A DNA stretch of 64,000 bases from Chthonomonas calidirosea (GTDB lineage: Bacteria; Armatimonadota; Fimbriimonadia; Fimbriimonadales; Fimbriimonadaceae). This document shows, one piece after another, positions 53,135 through 60,155 of this stretch. Made by a program: the position numbers and the translations under genes. A model generated the notes under the pieces. The model had not been told where the DNA came from. It ran no database searches and was given only the letters and a program-made list of their open reading frames with translations. Each line of letters begins with the position of its first letter. Position 1 is the first letter of the stretch. The DNA is taken from NCBI GenBank assembly GCA_945882415.1, contig CAMCWC010000009.1, positions 103,739-167,738 on the forward strand, read 5' to 3'.

Positions 53135-53800
53135 ATGCGCACGCAGCTCGCCGGGGAGGAAGTCGAGTTTCGGCCCGACGGCACGCTGCTTTGGCCAAGC
53201 GAATCCACCTTGTTCGTGGCGGATATTCACCTCGGAAAAGGGGCAAGCTTTCGGTCGCAAGGCCTGCCGGTGCCACCTGGGTCGACGCTGGCGACATTGG
53301 AGAAGCTTTCCATGTCGCTGGAGTCCGGCGTTCAGCGGCTGATCATTCTTGGCGACCTGTGGCATGCGCGGCAAGGCAAAACGGCGGAAGCGGTGGAGCA
53401 ATTTTTGTCGTGGCGAAGTCGGGTTTCGGTTGAAATTTTGCTGGTCGAAGGCAACCACGACCGCAAGTCGGGGCAGCTTCCGGTGGGGAGCGACATTCAG
53501 ACCGTTCCGGACGGAGCCGCGGTTGGGCCGTTTCGATTGCACCATGAGCCAGAGCCGATGGATGAGGGCCACGTGTTGGCGGGGCATTTGCATCCGGGTT
53601 ACGGTTTGGACGGCCGGGGTCGACAGAGCATAACCGTGCCGTGCTTTTGGATCACGCCTGACGTGACGGTGCTGCCGAGTTTTGGAACGTTTACCGGTTG
53701 CAGCCGGATTCGGCCTGGAGAGAGTGACCGGGTGATCGTGACGACGGGAACTGAGTGCCGGGAAGTGCCGATATCGCGTCTGACCGAAAGTTCAATCTAG
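53135..53800 (+). CDS. pdeM: Ligase-associated DNA damage response endonuclease PdeM
   Basis: A 221-residue calcineurin-like metallophosphoesterase. The five metal-binding blocks are visible: LFVADIHLGKG (DxH), LIILGDLWHAR (GD), VEGNHDRK (GNHD), a later His in HHEPEPM, and LAGHLHPGYG (GHxH). The combination with the upstream helicase defines the ligase-associated set. Its stop codon is the last base before the attL core region, so the inovirus inserted right behind it. Confidence 0.93.
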   Translation: MRTQLAGEEVEFRPDGTLLWPSESTLFVADIHLGKGASFRSQGLPVPPGSTLATLEKLSMSLESGVQRLIILGDLWHARQGKTAEAVEQFLSWRSRVSVEILLVEGNHDRKSGQLPVGSDIQTVPDGAAVGPFRLHHEPEPMDEGHVLAGHLHPGYGLDGRGRQSITVPCFWITPDVTVLPSFGTFTGCSRIRPGESDRVIVTTGTECREVPISRLTESSI

Positions 53801-53802
53801 CG

Positions 53803-53818
53803 ATTTCATAATAATGAT
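53803..53818 (+). repeat. attL: 16-bp direct repeat, dif-like
   Basis: ATTTCATAATAATGAT, identical to 58903-58918 at the other end of the prophage. It comprises nine bases of a XerD-type arm ending in CATAA, the central six bases and one base of the other arm. It begins 3 bases after the pdeM stop. Confidence 0.85.
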
Positions 53819-53829
53819 AAAGTGCTGTT

Positions 53830-54078
53830 CTACTCGATTTTGGTAAGAGATAGTTGCACCCTGTCACTCATTTTTGTATACAGTCTTAGCGCGGTTTCCT
53901 TGTCTTTTTGGTATCCCATACCCGCTAGAGGGTCGCCCTTTACATCGTAGTTCTCCCTTGCCACCTTGGCCGACAATGACCGAGCCTTACTGACTAACGC
54001 GTCATACACTACCCGAGCTTCGTCTGCCGTGAGCACTAAAACCACGTCGGAGCTACCGCTTTTTACCGGCCTCCTCAT
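53830..54078 (-). CDS. Small inovirus protein of unknown function
   Basis: An 82-residue protein, last gene of the phage. The start ATG 54078 overlaps the Zot stop (TAATG) and has GGGGGGTGG about nine bases upstream. The in-frame GTG 54090 is less likely. It has a predicted strand then helices (VLTADEARVVYDALVSKARSLSAKV, about residues 14-38) with regular charge spacing. It has no membrane segment. It could be a regulator, a superinfection factor or an accessory protein; the sequence gives no clue. Confidence 0.7.
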   Translation of the reverse strand: MRRPVKSGSSDVVLVLTADEARVVYDALVSKARSLSAKVARENYDVKGDPLAGMGYQKDKETALRLYTKMSDRVQLSLTKIE

Positions 54079-55064
54079 TACGAATTCCACCCCCCTGTTA
54101 GTACGTGGGGGTGGGTTCCCCGGACCCGCCGCCGAGTGTTGCCAGTTCCGTCCGTTGAGTCAAGGGTACGCCCATCCCTTGACACCCCAGCCGGAACAGG
54201 CGGAGGAGCTAGAGCGGGTTCAGGGAAACAACCCTCGGCCCAAGGATTCTCATATGTCACCGATGCCGGCACTACAGCAGGGTCCAGCCCGAAGAGACGA
54301 AGCCAGCGATCGCGGATTACGGCCGATCGCAGAATAGCCGCCCAAACGCCCGGCGCTCGTTCCTGGAGATCCCGCCCGCCCAGTTGCAAATACACCCGGA
54401 GCGTTTCGGCCGTAAACGGTATGACCGTCGAGCCCGGAGGCACAGGGTCCAACGTGAAAGCCTGGCGCGGTTGCTTCGCGCTCCCTTCGGTCGCTTGCGA
54501 GGCAACCGCTTCCAGCCATTTGCACCGTTTGGACTCGTCTAGTTCCTGCGTGCTCAGCTTCTCCATAGTGTCGTAAAGGCAATAAATCCTCTCATCACGT
54601 ATGAACCAACGCGTACGGAGTGGCTTTTTCCGCTCTCGAGAGTCGAAGACGTTCGGGTCCAGCGTTCTGCAAATCGTGAGCCTGCCCAGGACGTTCGATA
54701 CGTCAGATACCTCGTTTACGAGCTCGCGCAGTTGCTTGTCTACCTTGTCCAGATGCTGAGTGGTAAAGAACAAATGCAGACCATTCTTTCGAAGCTGACT
54801 AAGTGCCACTAGAGCTTCCTTTGGTGTCGAGTTCCAAGTACGAGACCCCATGCTTACGTGCGCTTCATCCAGGAGGATAATCCCACGTTCCAAAGTAGCA
54901 ATCTCGCCAATGCGTTCAATAGGGAAGTAAATTGAACCCGGAAACTTCAAGGAAGCCATGCTAGTAAACACTTGCGGGTAACCGTCCATAAACAGTTTCC
55001 GGGCATCCGCGACCATCGAGTAAGTCTTTCCAGCGCCCAGGCGGCCCGTGTACGCCCGTATCAT
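54078..55064 (-). CDS. Zot/pI-family phage assembly ATPase
   Basis: A 328-residue zonular occludens toxin-like protein, the inner-membrane ATPase that drives extrusion of filamentous virions. Walker A is TGRLGAGKTYSMV (about residues 6-18). Walker B is RGIILLDEAHVSMGSRTW (about 60-77), followed by LVALSQLRKNGLHLFFTTQHLDKVD, the typical Zot block. The proline-rich tail (about residues 285-310) is unusual. No clear transmembrane helix is visible after the ATPase domain, where other pI proteins have one. Start overlaps the pVI-like stop (ATGA). Confidence 0.92.
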   Translation of the reverse strand: MIRAYTGRLGAGKTYSMVADARKLFMDGYPQVFTSMASLKFPGSIYFPIERIGEIATLERGIILLDEAHVSMGSRTWNSTPKEALVALSQLRKNGLHLFFTTQHLDKVDKQLRELVNEVSDVSNVLGRLTICRTLDPNVFDSRERKKPLRTRWFIRDERIYCLYDTMEKLSTQELDESKRCKWLEAVASQATEGSAKQPRQAFTLDPVPPGSTVIPFTAETLRVYLQLGGRDLQERAPGVWAAILRSAVIRDRWLRLFGLDPAVVPASVTYENPWAEGCFPEPALAPPPVPAGVSRDGRTLDSTDGTGNTRRRVRGTHPHVLTGGWNS

Positions 55065-55312
55065 GGAATGACGTCCATAATCCAGTCAATCACCTTGACG
55101 CCCCACTTAAACGCGTTCATACCGCCAAGTAAGGCACCTCCTAGAGTCATGCACTGGAAGACTTCGCGCACGGGTAAGAGCTCGTCGAACTGTACAAGCC
55201 ATTGCATGACCTCCTGAAACAATGGAGGCCATTCTATCGACCAATCAGGCAGTAACGTGTTTAGCCCTCCGATCACCGCGATAAGAATGTCTAAGAGAAT
55301 CTCAGTGATCAT
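55061..55312 (-). CDS. pVI-like minor coat protein
   Basis: An 83-residue hydrophobic protein starting at ATG 55312, which overlaps the pIII-like stop. It has two or three hydrophobic segments (ITEILLDILIAVIGGLNTLL; then CMTLGGALLGGMNAF; then VIDWIMDVI). Position between pIII and Zot is that of gene VI in filamentous phages, whose product caps the virion with pIII. Assignment is by size, hydrophobicity and position. Confidence 0.8.
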   Translation of the reverse strand: MITEILLDILIAVIGGLNTLLPDWSIEWPPLFQEVMQWLVQFDELLPVREVFQCMTLGGALLGGMNAFKWGVKVIDWIMDVIP

Positions 55313-56769
55313 AAGGTCATCCTCGGCATCATAAACCGGTAAAGAGCATACGCAAACGCAATCCATACACTAAAACCCATAGCCCGCCGTATGTTCTGCC
55401 AAATTGGATTCTCACGGAACAGTAACGCCGGGTCCATATCCGGCGCGATAGCTTCATAAGATAGTTTGCCGTCTTTTTGCATTCCGGGTAATCGCACCAG
55501 GTTTATTCTTTGTTCCGTTTCCGGCATCCACGTATATTCGTTTATGCTCGAGAACAGATTAAACGGACCCCAGGACCACAGGTTGCCGAGCTCCATTTGT
55601 ACTTCTTGGACCTTGTCTTGTGACGGCACAAACAGGTCACGCATGAGGTCGCCGAAAGGATCCCAACTGAAGTTCCCAGTACCGTCACCGCCACCACCTC
55701 CAGAACCTTCGCCGGGATCGTCGTACCCCTTCACTAGCTTCCCGTTGTTCGTTAAACCCACGCCTATGAGTTGTTGCGCGCCAGGGTTAACGTTTACAAG
55801 TATCTCGCCGCTAACGTTCGTATATGCCACCTCAGTACCGGTTGCGCCAGCCGTTCGCGTCCAACGCCCAATTACTCGTACACGCTGTGGACCGCCAGCA
55901 ACGCCGCCGAACGCGGCACGGTTATTCAAAACGTCGGCGCTTTGCCAATCCCCGTTGGCGTACATTTGCATCCGAACACCGTTTACCGCCTCGTTGTTAC
56001 CGAACTCGAAAATGACTCGGGCAGTACCGTTGTTAAGTTCGGCAGGAGGAGTACGTAACTGCCAGACCATTCCAGTAGGAGTACGCATCGCTCGTACGCC
56101 CTCAGTGTGATACCACTTCTGGTACATGTTGTTTCCGGCGCCTTTCTCAGCTTGTCCGGTAAAGACCAAGTTGTAATAGTTTGCCTCGTTAACATTGCCA
56201 ATCTGATCGTTTGGCCAAACGTTCCGATATGGCTCAGGGTCCTGGTATCCGTCGGACGTTGTAAAATTGTTGGCCGGATACTTCTGAATCTGACCGCACG
56301 AACACGACTCCATTAGTACAGGCTTAGACGAGACGGTACCGCCGCCGAATGGTGCGCTCGCGTTACCGTCAGGTTTCAGAACTGGCTTAAACTGCGTAGC
56401 CATTCCTAGGTTAATGTACGCCCGAGGTCCCGGGTTCAGCTTACGCATCACGTACTGTATGGAATCGCTCGTATTGCCGCCCCAGTACCATTGGAAGATG
56501 TCAACGATGGTCCCGAAGAATCCTTCTCCTACCACCAGCCGCTGTACTTCATCCTCACAGCCAGTTGCCGAACACGTCGTGCTGCTATACCCGACACTCA
56601 TTTGGTATCCGGTTTGTTTGGTGATCTTTTGGACCGCCCATTTTCGCCGCATGTATTCGTCGTAACGGAGCATCCTTTTCTCTCCGATCTCCGGCACGAC
56701 GTACCAACCCTGGCCCGCCGCCGATGCCCAAAGCATAAACACCGTAATTGCAACGAGCCAGGCTTTCAT
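55309..56769 (-). CDS. pIII-like adsorption protein
   Basis: A 486-residue protein with the architecture of the filamentous phage tip protein. There is a signal peptide (about residues 1-19), a large N-terminal ectodomain with Cys pairs (CSATGC near 67, CSCG near 155), and a glycine-rich linker GEGSGGGGGDGTG (about residues 352-364). A C-terminal domain follows, then a transmembrane anchor (GFSVWIAFAYALYRFMM, about 465-481) and a basic tail. pIII-like proteins bind the host receptor, usually a pilus or Tol complex; the receptor is unknown here. It starts one base after the coat gene. Confidence 0.88.
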   Translation of the reverse strand: MKAWLVAITVFMLWASAAGQGWYVVPEIGEKRMLRYDEYMRRKWAVQKITKQTGYQMSVGYSSTTCSATGCEDEVQRLVVGEGFFGTIVDIFQWYWGGNTSDSIQYVMRKLNPGPRAYINLGMATQFKPVLKPDGNASAPFGGGTVSSKPVLMESCSCGQIQKYPANNFTTSDGYQDPEPYRNVWPNDQIGNVNEANYYNLVFTGQAEKGAGNNMYQKWYHTEGVRAMRTPTGMVWQLRTPPAELNNGTARVIFEFGNNEAVNGVRMQMYANGDWQSADVLNNRAAFGGVAGGPQRVRVIGRWTRTAGATGTEVAYTNVSGEILVNVNPGAQQLIGVGLTNNGKLVKGYDDPGEGSGGGGGDGTGNFSWDPFGDLMRDLFVPSQDKVQEVQMELGNLWSWGPFNLFSSINEYTWMPETEQRINLVRLPGMQKDGKLSYEAIAPDMDPALLFRENPIWQNIRRAMGFSVWIAFAYALYRFMMPRMTL

Positions 56770-56770
56770 G

Positions 56771-57028
56771 TCACTTACTGAATTGCTTGATCACGCCTTT
56801 GAGGATTCGCGGCCCCATCATGATTGCAAGGAGACCGACCGCGGCAGGAAACACAGCGGTAAGGATGTCGATGAGACCGTTCGAAAGAGTACTGGACTGG
56901 GTAGCCCAGTTTGGACCCTCTCCACCGGCACCACCGGAAGTCTGAGCGAATGCGGCCCCGATAACGCCAAGAGCCAGGACGACGATTAAATAGAGCTTAA
57001 CGCTCATTGCCTTATGTGAGTTTTTCAT
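56771..57028 (-). CDS. Major coat preprotein (pVIII-like)
   Basis: An 85-residue preprotein from ATG 57028; GGGGAAAGAG eight bases upstream is a strong ribosome binding site. The longer frame start at 57049 is a TTG without a site. Signal peptide of 28 residues (core YLIVVLALGVIGAAFA) with cleavage after AFA gives a 57-residue mature protein: acidic/polar N-terminus (QTSGGAGGEGP), a transmembrane stretch (ILTAVFPAAVGLLAIMM) and a basic C-terminus (RILKGVIKQFSK) for DNA contact. This is the classical major coat design, present in thousands of copies per virion. Confidence 0.92.
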   Translation of the reverse strand: MKNSHKAMSVKLYLIVVLALGVIGAAFAQTSGGAGGEGPNWATQSSTLSNGLIDILTAVFPAAVGLLAIMMGPRILKGVIKQFSK

Positions 57029-57057
57029 GTGTGTTACTCTTTCCCCCAATGGGAAAC

Positions 57058-57237
57058 TTAGTTGTTACCCCTTCGGAACAAGTACGTAAATACACGCACT
57101 CCGAGACCGAGGGACAAGGCCGGAATCAGCAGGGAACCAATGATGGTATTTACGTCGGAATAGGCGAACCACTGTACCAACTGCTGACTTTCCGGAATCG
57201 GATTAGGATTACCCCATGTAACCAAGGATAACCCCAA
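57058..57237 (-). CDS. Small inovirus membrane protein, TTG start
   Basis: A 59-residue frame from TTG 57237 or 55 residues from TTG 57225. It has a polar N-terminal half (WGNPNPIPESQQ), a transmembrane helix (VNTIIGSLLIPALSLGLGVRV) and a basic end (FTYLFRRGNN). The position just before the coat gene is that of small virion proteins. It overlaps the preceding frame by 29 bases. No usual start codon is available, so translation is less certain. Confidence 0.5.
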   Translation of the reverse strand: MGLSLVTWGNPNPIPESQQLVQWFAYSDVNTIIGSLLIPALSLGLGVRVFTYLFRRGNN

Positions 57238-57304
57238 AGAACTTGTCTATGGCCATCTCAATAGTAGCAACGGCAATAAGAGCCATGCCCACGTAGAGAA
57301 TCAA
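57209..57304 (-). CDS. Tiny inovirus membrane protein, TTG start
   Basis: A 31-residue frame starting at TTG 57304 that overlaps the preceding stop (TTGA). Nearly the whole peptide is a hydrophobic helix (LYVGMALIAVATIEMAIDKF). Size and type resemble pVII/pIX of Ff phages, which start virion assembly. Too short for routine gene calling. Confidence 0.5.
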   Translation of the reverse strand: MILYVGMALIAVATIEMAIDKFFGVILGYMG

Positions 57305-57450
57305 GAGCCCACCCGACCTTTAACGAGCTGGACCATAAGTGACGCCGCCGAGAGTCCGGCGATAACGTGAAGCATGATCACAACTTGCGCCAGAACTACG
57401 CCGAGATTGTTCAGCGTGGCCAGCATTTCGGTAGCTTGCTCAGGGCTCAT
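57301..57450 (-). CDS. Small inovirus membrane protein
   Basis: A 49-residue protein from ATG 57450, overlapping the ssDNA-binding-like gene by 4 bases (ATGA). A central hydrophobic helix (GVVLAQVVIMLHVIAGLSAA) and a basic C-terminus (QLVKGRVGS) make it a candidate minor virion protein. Coupling to both neighbours supports translation. Confidence 0.65.
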   Translation of the reverse strand: MSPEQATEMLATLNNLGVVLAQVVIMLHVIAGLSAASLMVQLVKGRVGS

Positions 57451-57776
57451 TTCGGTACCGATGCAGGCGGAGCGAATCCAGCAGCCTGAACGTTAACAAA
57501 GTCGGTTAATGCCAAGACGTTAACCCGCTCGCGGCCCATGCTTTTTTCCCGGAACTCGAACCGACCAACAGCAGTTACCGGGAGGCCTAGTACCTTGCTA
57601 TCCGCTGTAGTCTTAATGACCCCTTCTTCTGGCATCCAACCATGTTCACCCTCCCGCATGGTTAATGGCGCGTCGAGGTTGATGTAGTGGACGGCACAGC
57701 CCGTTTTCCGTTCGCCGGTGTCCTTCTTTACGTAGTCGTAAGGACGAAGAGCCAAGATTAAGATGTTAAATTCCAT
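57447..57776 (-). CDS. Candidate ssDNA-binding protein (pV-like)
   Basis: A 109-residue soluble, beta-rich protein from ATG 57776 (GGTGA six bases upstream; the GTG 57806 extension is not needed). The pattern FNILILALRPYDYVKKDTGERKTGCAVHYINLD, then VGRFEFREKSMGRERVNVLALTDF, fits an OB-like fold. Location between the initiator and the small coat genes is that of the phage ssDNA-binding protein. Assignment is positional. Confidence 0.65.
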   Translation of the reverse strand: MEFNILILALRPYDYVKKDTGERKTGCAVHYINLDAPLTMREGEHGWMPEEGVIKTTADSKVLGLPVTAVGRFEFREKSMGRERVNVLALTDFVNVQAAGFAPPASVPK

Positions 57777-57867
57777 GTTGTCACCAACACGGACGGAGAG
57801 GGGCACCGTAGGGGGAACCTACGTTGCGTCGAACGGTGCCAGCCGCTCGGTGCGTGTGTTGCGATCA

Positions 57868-58839
57868 CTATAAACCGCCTGTACCTACTTGCGCAAGTGA
57901 CCTAGCCGAAAATGCGTCGAACATCGCAATATGTCGTTTACTTCGCCGCCGCTTGCCCTCGTCCAGGAGCTTGTACACCCACTCCAAGGAACCGCCGTCG
58001 ATCTCCACCAGCAGAGCCAGAGCGGGCGAAACTTGCCTGGTAACCCATGAACCGAGCTTCTCGACACTAGACAGCGCCCATTCCTTAGGTGACCACTTCG
58101 ACTTCGCCTGGCCGAGAAGATCCGCCCACCAGCTCGCAACCCTTCGGCGCGTTCGGTCGGTCGTTTCGTGGGTCATGTCTTTGAACTCCACCACTCCCCG
58201 GATGGCCGCCTTAACCGCGTCCCAACCGCCATTAATGAGCTTGTGCACTATGCCCGTTGCCCGTTCGGCTTTGAACTCAAATTCGAACCGTAACCAATCC
58301 TCGCCGCCCTCCGTTTGGATGCCCTTCGTATAGATCCGCGTGAACGCCGTGCTAGTTCGTGCACCCAGGTACCACGTTTCCGATGGTACGCCGCCCTTGG
58401 TGGACCTCCGGTAATCCATTAAAGAGCCCCGAAACACGATAGCAGTACCACCCGCTTCAACGTCCTCGAAAGCCGCTTTAACCGTTTCCCTGGATATGTT
58501 CCCGTCCAGGTCATCTATGGAAACGTCCACGCGTGAAAACTTAGCACCCGAATCAACGAGCAACTTTAAGAACGAATCCCATCCGGCAAAGAAGGGTAGT
58601 GATTCGATGATCCGGCAACCCTCGCCAGTAAGGACCAAACAGGCCCCCATACCTTCAGAATGGCCGTCATACAGGACCTCGATCCCGCCACCAGCCGCCA
58701 CGGCACAGCCCTTGTAGCCCCATCGCCCAGAAGGTTTTCCGGCGAATTCTAGCCCTAATAGCTTGCCAAAATCGGTAGGTGATGTATAATTGCTCACGGA
58801 TGCCGTAAGCCAGTCAATGGCGATGCGTGTGTTACTCAT
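57868..58839 (-). CDS. Rep_trans-type rolling-circle replication initiator
   Basis: A 323-residue replication initiation factor of the family shared by RstA-like proteins of inoviruses and some plasmids. Signatures: the opening RIAIDWLTASV, a middle FSRVDVSIDDLDG (about residues 101-113), and FTRIYTKG plus RFEFEFK (about 165-190), the expected place of the catalytic Tyr. It nicks the origin to start rolling-circle synthesis. ATG 58839 is preferred to TTG 58851. It is the first gene, 63 bases from attR. Confidence 0.88.
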   Translation of the reverse strand: MSNTRIAIDWLTASVSNYTSPTDFGKLLGLEFAGKPSGRWGYKGCAVAAGGGIEVLYDGHSEGMGACLVLTGEGCRIIESLPFFAGWDSFLKLLVDSGAKFSRVDVSIDDLDGNISRETVKAAFEDVEAGGTAIVFRGSLMDYRRSTKGGVPSETWYLGARTSTAFTRIYTKGIQTEGGEDWLRFEFEFKAERATGIVHKLINGGWDAVKAAIRGVVEFKDMTHETTDRTRRRVASWWADLLGQAKSKWSPKEWALSSVEKLGSWVTRQVSPALALLVEIDGGSLEWVYKLLDEGKRRRSKRHIAMFDAFSARSLAQVGTGGL

Positions 58840-58902
58840 TAGGTGTCCCAAGGGTCGGTACTGCCAGGTACGCGGCCCTATTTTTTGGTTCGGAATCTTA
58901 AA

Positions 58903-58918
58903 ATTTCATAATAATGAT
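58903..58918 (+). repeat. attR: 16-bp direct repeat, dif-like
   Basis: ATTTCATAATAATGAT, a perfect copy of attL. The following bases TTATCGGAAAA form the second half-site on the host side, with the TTAT start expected of a XerC-type arm. Confidence 0.85.
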
Positions 58919-58985
58919 TATCGGAAAAGCGTAATGAAGCGAGCCGGTGCTCAAATTTGGGCCTGCGCGTCAGAATCATTCGAGC

Positions 58986-60155
58986 ATGTCGCGGAACGTT
59001 CGGTTTGATGTGGCGAAAGGAATCGCGATTCTCGCAGTTATCACCATCCACGTCACCGGCAATCGGTCGCGGCAGATCGCGGTTGAAGGCAGTCAGTTTT
59101 GGTGGTGGCTGCGATACATCAATCTTGCCGCGGCTTTTGCTGTCCCGTGCTTTCTGCTGATCAGTGCGTGGCTATGGACGATTTCGCTTGAGCGCAAGTC
59201 CGATCTTTGGGAGTTTGTCAAAACTCGGTTTGTCAGCCTCGCCCATCCGTATTTGCTGTGGAGCCTGATTTACATCACGTTCCGGACGCGCGCTGGCACC
59301 TCTGAGCTGTGGCCGAGTCTTTCGCGGATCGGCTTTGAGCTGAGTTTCGGCAAGTCGGCCTACCACCTGTATTTTATGGTGCTGATTGCGCAGCTAATCA
59401 TCATCGTGCCGCTGTTCGCTTGGATTTTCAAGCGGTTCAAGTTCAGTTTCTGGGCGATGATCGCCTTTACGGTTGCCTTTGAGTTTGTCGTTCTGACGAT
59501 TCAGAAGCAAACGCACTTGGTGGTTTCGTTTGGGAGCTTTGCGCTTGGGTATGCGCCGGTGCTTCTGCCGGCGATTTGGTACGGTTTGAATCCCGCGCGA
59601 CTCGAGTCGCTTGTTGACCCCCTGAACTTATTGAATCCGAAGCATAAAGAGGTTCTTGAGTCGAAGCTCGGCGAAGGTGTCCCCAGAAAAATGGCGTTCA
59701 TGCAACAGATGGGTCTCTGGATTTTGTCTTTTTTTGCTTGCCTCGCTTACTTTGCCGTTCACTCTAGGCTGCTCGATAAGCAGCCACTGGACGGCTTGCA
59801 TGTGCAATTTAGCAATATTATCTATACATCCAGTATTGCCTGGCTCGTCGTTGTACTTTCGCTAACGTTGCCGTTCCATCGGCTTGTCGAGACTGGCCTC
59901 GCATGGCTCGGGAAGAACTCGCTGGCGATCTACCTTGCGCATCCGGCGTTCCTGGTTGTTCTGACCTCACCGAGCGTCTCACGGCTGCTCCCGAAGGGCT
60001 ACATCAACGTTCCGATCGTCTGGTGTGGAACGGTTTTGATCTCCTGCGGATTCGCTTTAGCCGTCGAAAAGATGGGGCTGAACGGTATCCTGTTTGGTCA
60101 GTGGAGAAGAAAACCGCCCGTTCCTCCCACCGAAAATCCCGTGCCGGCTTCCTAG
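58986..60155 (+). CDS. Acyltransferase 3 family membrane protein
   Basis: A 389-residue membrane protein with about ten helices of the Acyl_transf_3 family. The family start RFDVAKGIAILAVITIHVTGN includes the catalytic His (VITIHVTG). A conserved PCFLLISAWLW helix and KTRFVSLAHPYLLWSLIYI follow. The C-terminal GKNSLAIYLAHPAF is also typical. Members O-acylate surface polysaccharides or lipids. ATG 58986 lies 67 bases after attR. It overlaps the SGNH hydrolase by 55 bases, and acyltransferase 3 domains are often partnered with SGNH domains. Confidence 0.9.
   Translation: MSRNVRFDVAKGIAILAVITIHVTGNRSRQIAVEGSQFWWWLRYINLAAAFAVPCFLLISAWLWTISLERKSDLWEFVKTRFVSLAHPYLLWSLIYITFRTRAGTSELWPSLSRIGFELSFGKSAYHLYFMVLIAQLIIIVPLFAWIFKRFKFSFWAMIAFTVAFEFVVLTIQKQTHLVVSFGSFALGYAPVLLPAIWYGLNPARLESLVDPLNLLNPKHKEVLESKLGEGVPRKMAFMQQMGLWILSFFACLAYFAVHSRLLDKQPLDGLHVQFSNIIYTSSIAWLVVVLSLTLPFHRLVETGLAWLGKNSLAIYLAHPAFLVVLTSPSVSRLLPKGYINVPIVWCGTVLISCGFALAVEKMGLNGILFGQWRRKPPVPPTENPVPAS

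Larger units (their letters stand above)
53803..58918 (-). mobile_element. Inovirus (filamentous phage) prophage integrated at a dif-like site
   Basis: An element of 5,100 bp (repeat to repeat), all genes on the minus strand. Order from the right end: Rep_trans-type initiator (58839-57868), ssDNA-binding-like protein (57776-57447), three tiny membrane proteins (57450-57058), major coat preprotein (57028-56771), pIII-like adhesin (56769-55309), pVI-like protein (55312-55061), Zot/pI assembly ATPase (55064-54078) and an unknown small protein (54078-53830). Nearly all genes overlap by 1-4 bases. There is no integrase, no secretin and no recognisable repressor. The flanking 16-bp repeats and their layout point to XerC/XerD-mediated integration. 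All modules look intact. Confidence 0.92.

Noticed and set aside
56771..57028. Coat preprotein considered as a type IV pilin
   Set aside because: It has no prepilin peptidase motif; it has an ordinary signal peptide with AFA cleavage and a short basic-ended mature part typical of phage coats.
57029..57049. Longer coat preprotein starting at 57049
   Set aside because: The codon is TTG, lies on top of the ribosome binding site for ATG 57028, and spoils the signal peptide.
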